Shown piece by piece: positions 13,383-13,388 of a DNA stretch of 13,388 nucleotides. The notes below the pieces were generated by a model. That model was given only the letters and a program-made list of their open reading frames with translations, was not told the origin of the DNA and ran no database searches. Both the position numbers and the translations under genes were made by a program. Source of the DNA: Fidelibacterota bacterium (GTDB lineage Bacteria > Fidelibacterota > Marinisomatia > SCGC-AAA003-L08 > D37C17); assembly GCA_018671635.1 (NCBI GenBank), contig JABHHG010000161.1, positions 1-13,388 on the forward strand. The letters run 5' to 3'. Positions within the stretch are counted from its first letter, which is position 1. Every line of letters begins with the position of its first letter.

Positions 13383-13388
13383 ATGAAA
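13383..13388 (+). CDS. First two codons of a TPP-controlled gene (partial)
   Basis: ATGAAA begins 8 nt after the GGAGG inside the TPP riboswitch and continues beyond the window. By context it should encode thiamine biosynthesis, salvage or uptake (for example ThiC, a thiamine transporter or an outer-membrane receptor). Nothing in the six visible bases distinguishes these. Confidence 0.8.

Overview
The window is compact, AT-rich bacterial chromosome. It is almost entirely housekeeping genes, all on the minus strand except for a thiamine-pyrophosphate (TPP) riboswitch and the first two codons of the gene it controls at the right edge. There are no rRNA or tRNA genes, IS elements, CRISPR arrays or prophage genes. 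A marine bacterium, perhaps of the FCB superphylum (a Marinimicrobia/SAR406-like lineage is possible), would fit the six-domain S1 with a long acidic N-terminus, the marine-type alkaline phosphatase and the base composition. No rRNA or marker alignment was available, so the taxonomy is inference. Several starts have clear Shine-Dalgarno (SD) sequences, which argues against a typical Bacteroidetes genome.

Layout in the direction of minus-strand transcription (right to left). (1) 12793-11465 encodes a UMF1-type MFS transporter, followed by a small exported protein of unknown function (11326-11006) and a near-perfect intrinsic terminator (10982-10956). (2) 10873-3847 is a run of nine genes, smpB, tyrS, alkaline phosphatase, NlpC/P60 peptidase, HNH nuclease, trpS, scpA, scpB and rluB-like. 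Every junction overlaps by 1 to 14 nt or is 3 nt apart, so this is almost certainly one polycistronic unit. It combines ribosome rescue, two tRNA synthetases, chromosome condensation and rRNA pseudouridylation with a secreted phosphatase and a cell-wall peptidase. (3) After an 86-nt gap comes the classic cmk-rpsA pair, ended by a strong hairpin terminator (1115-1077). (4) tsaD begins only 14 nt beyond that terminator. It is followed 3 nt later by the first 19 codons of a probable membrane protein that runs off the left edge.

The stretch 12794-13297 has no convincing protein gene. It is unusually rich in short hairpins and holds a bidirectional terminator-like element, a 13-codon ORF with a near-perfect SD, and a GC-rich hairpin. 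It ends in a sigma70-like promoter and the TPP riboswitch (about 13297-13380), whose conserved 3' segment doubles as the SD of the next gene.

No clearly new multi-gene system is visible. The best leads are the structured intergenic region, the phosphatase and peptidase embedded in the translation operon, and the terminator placed directly before tsaD.
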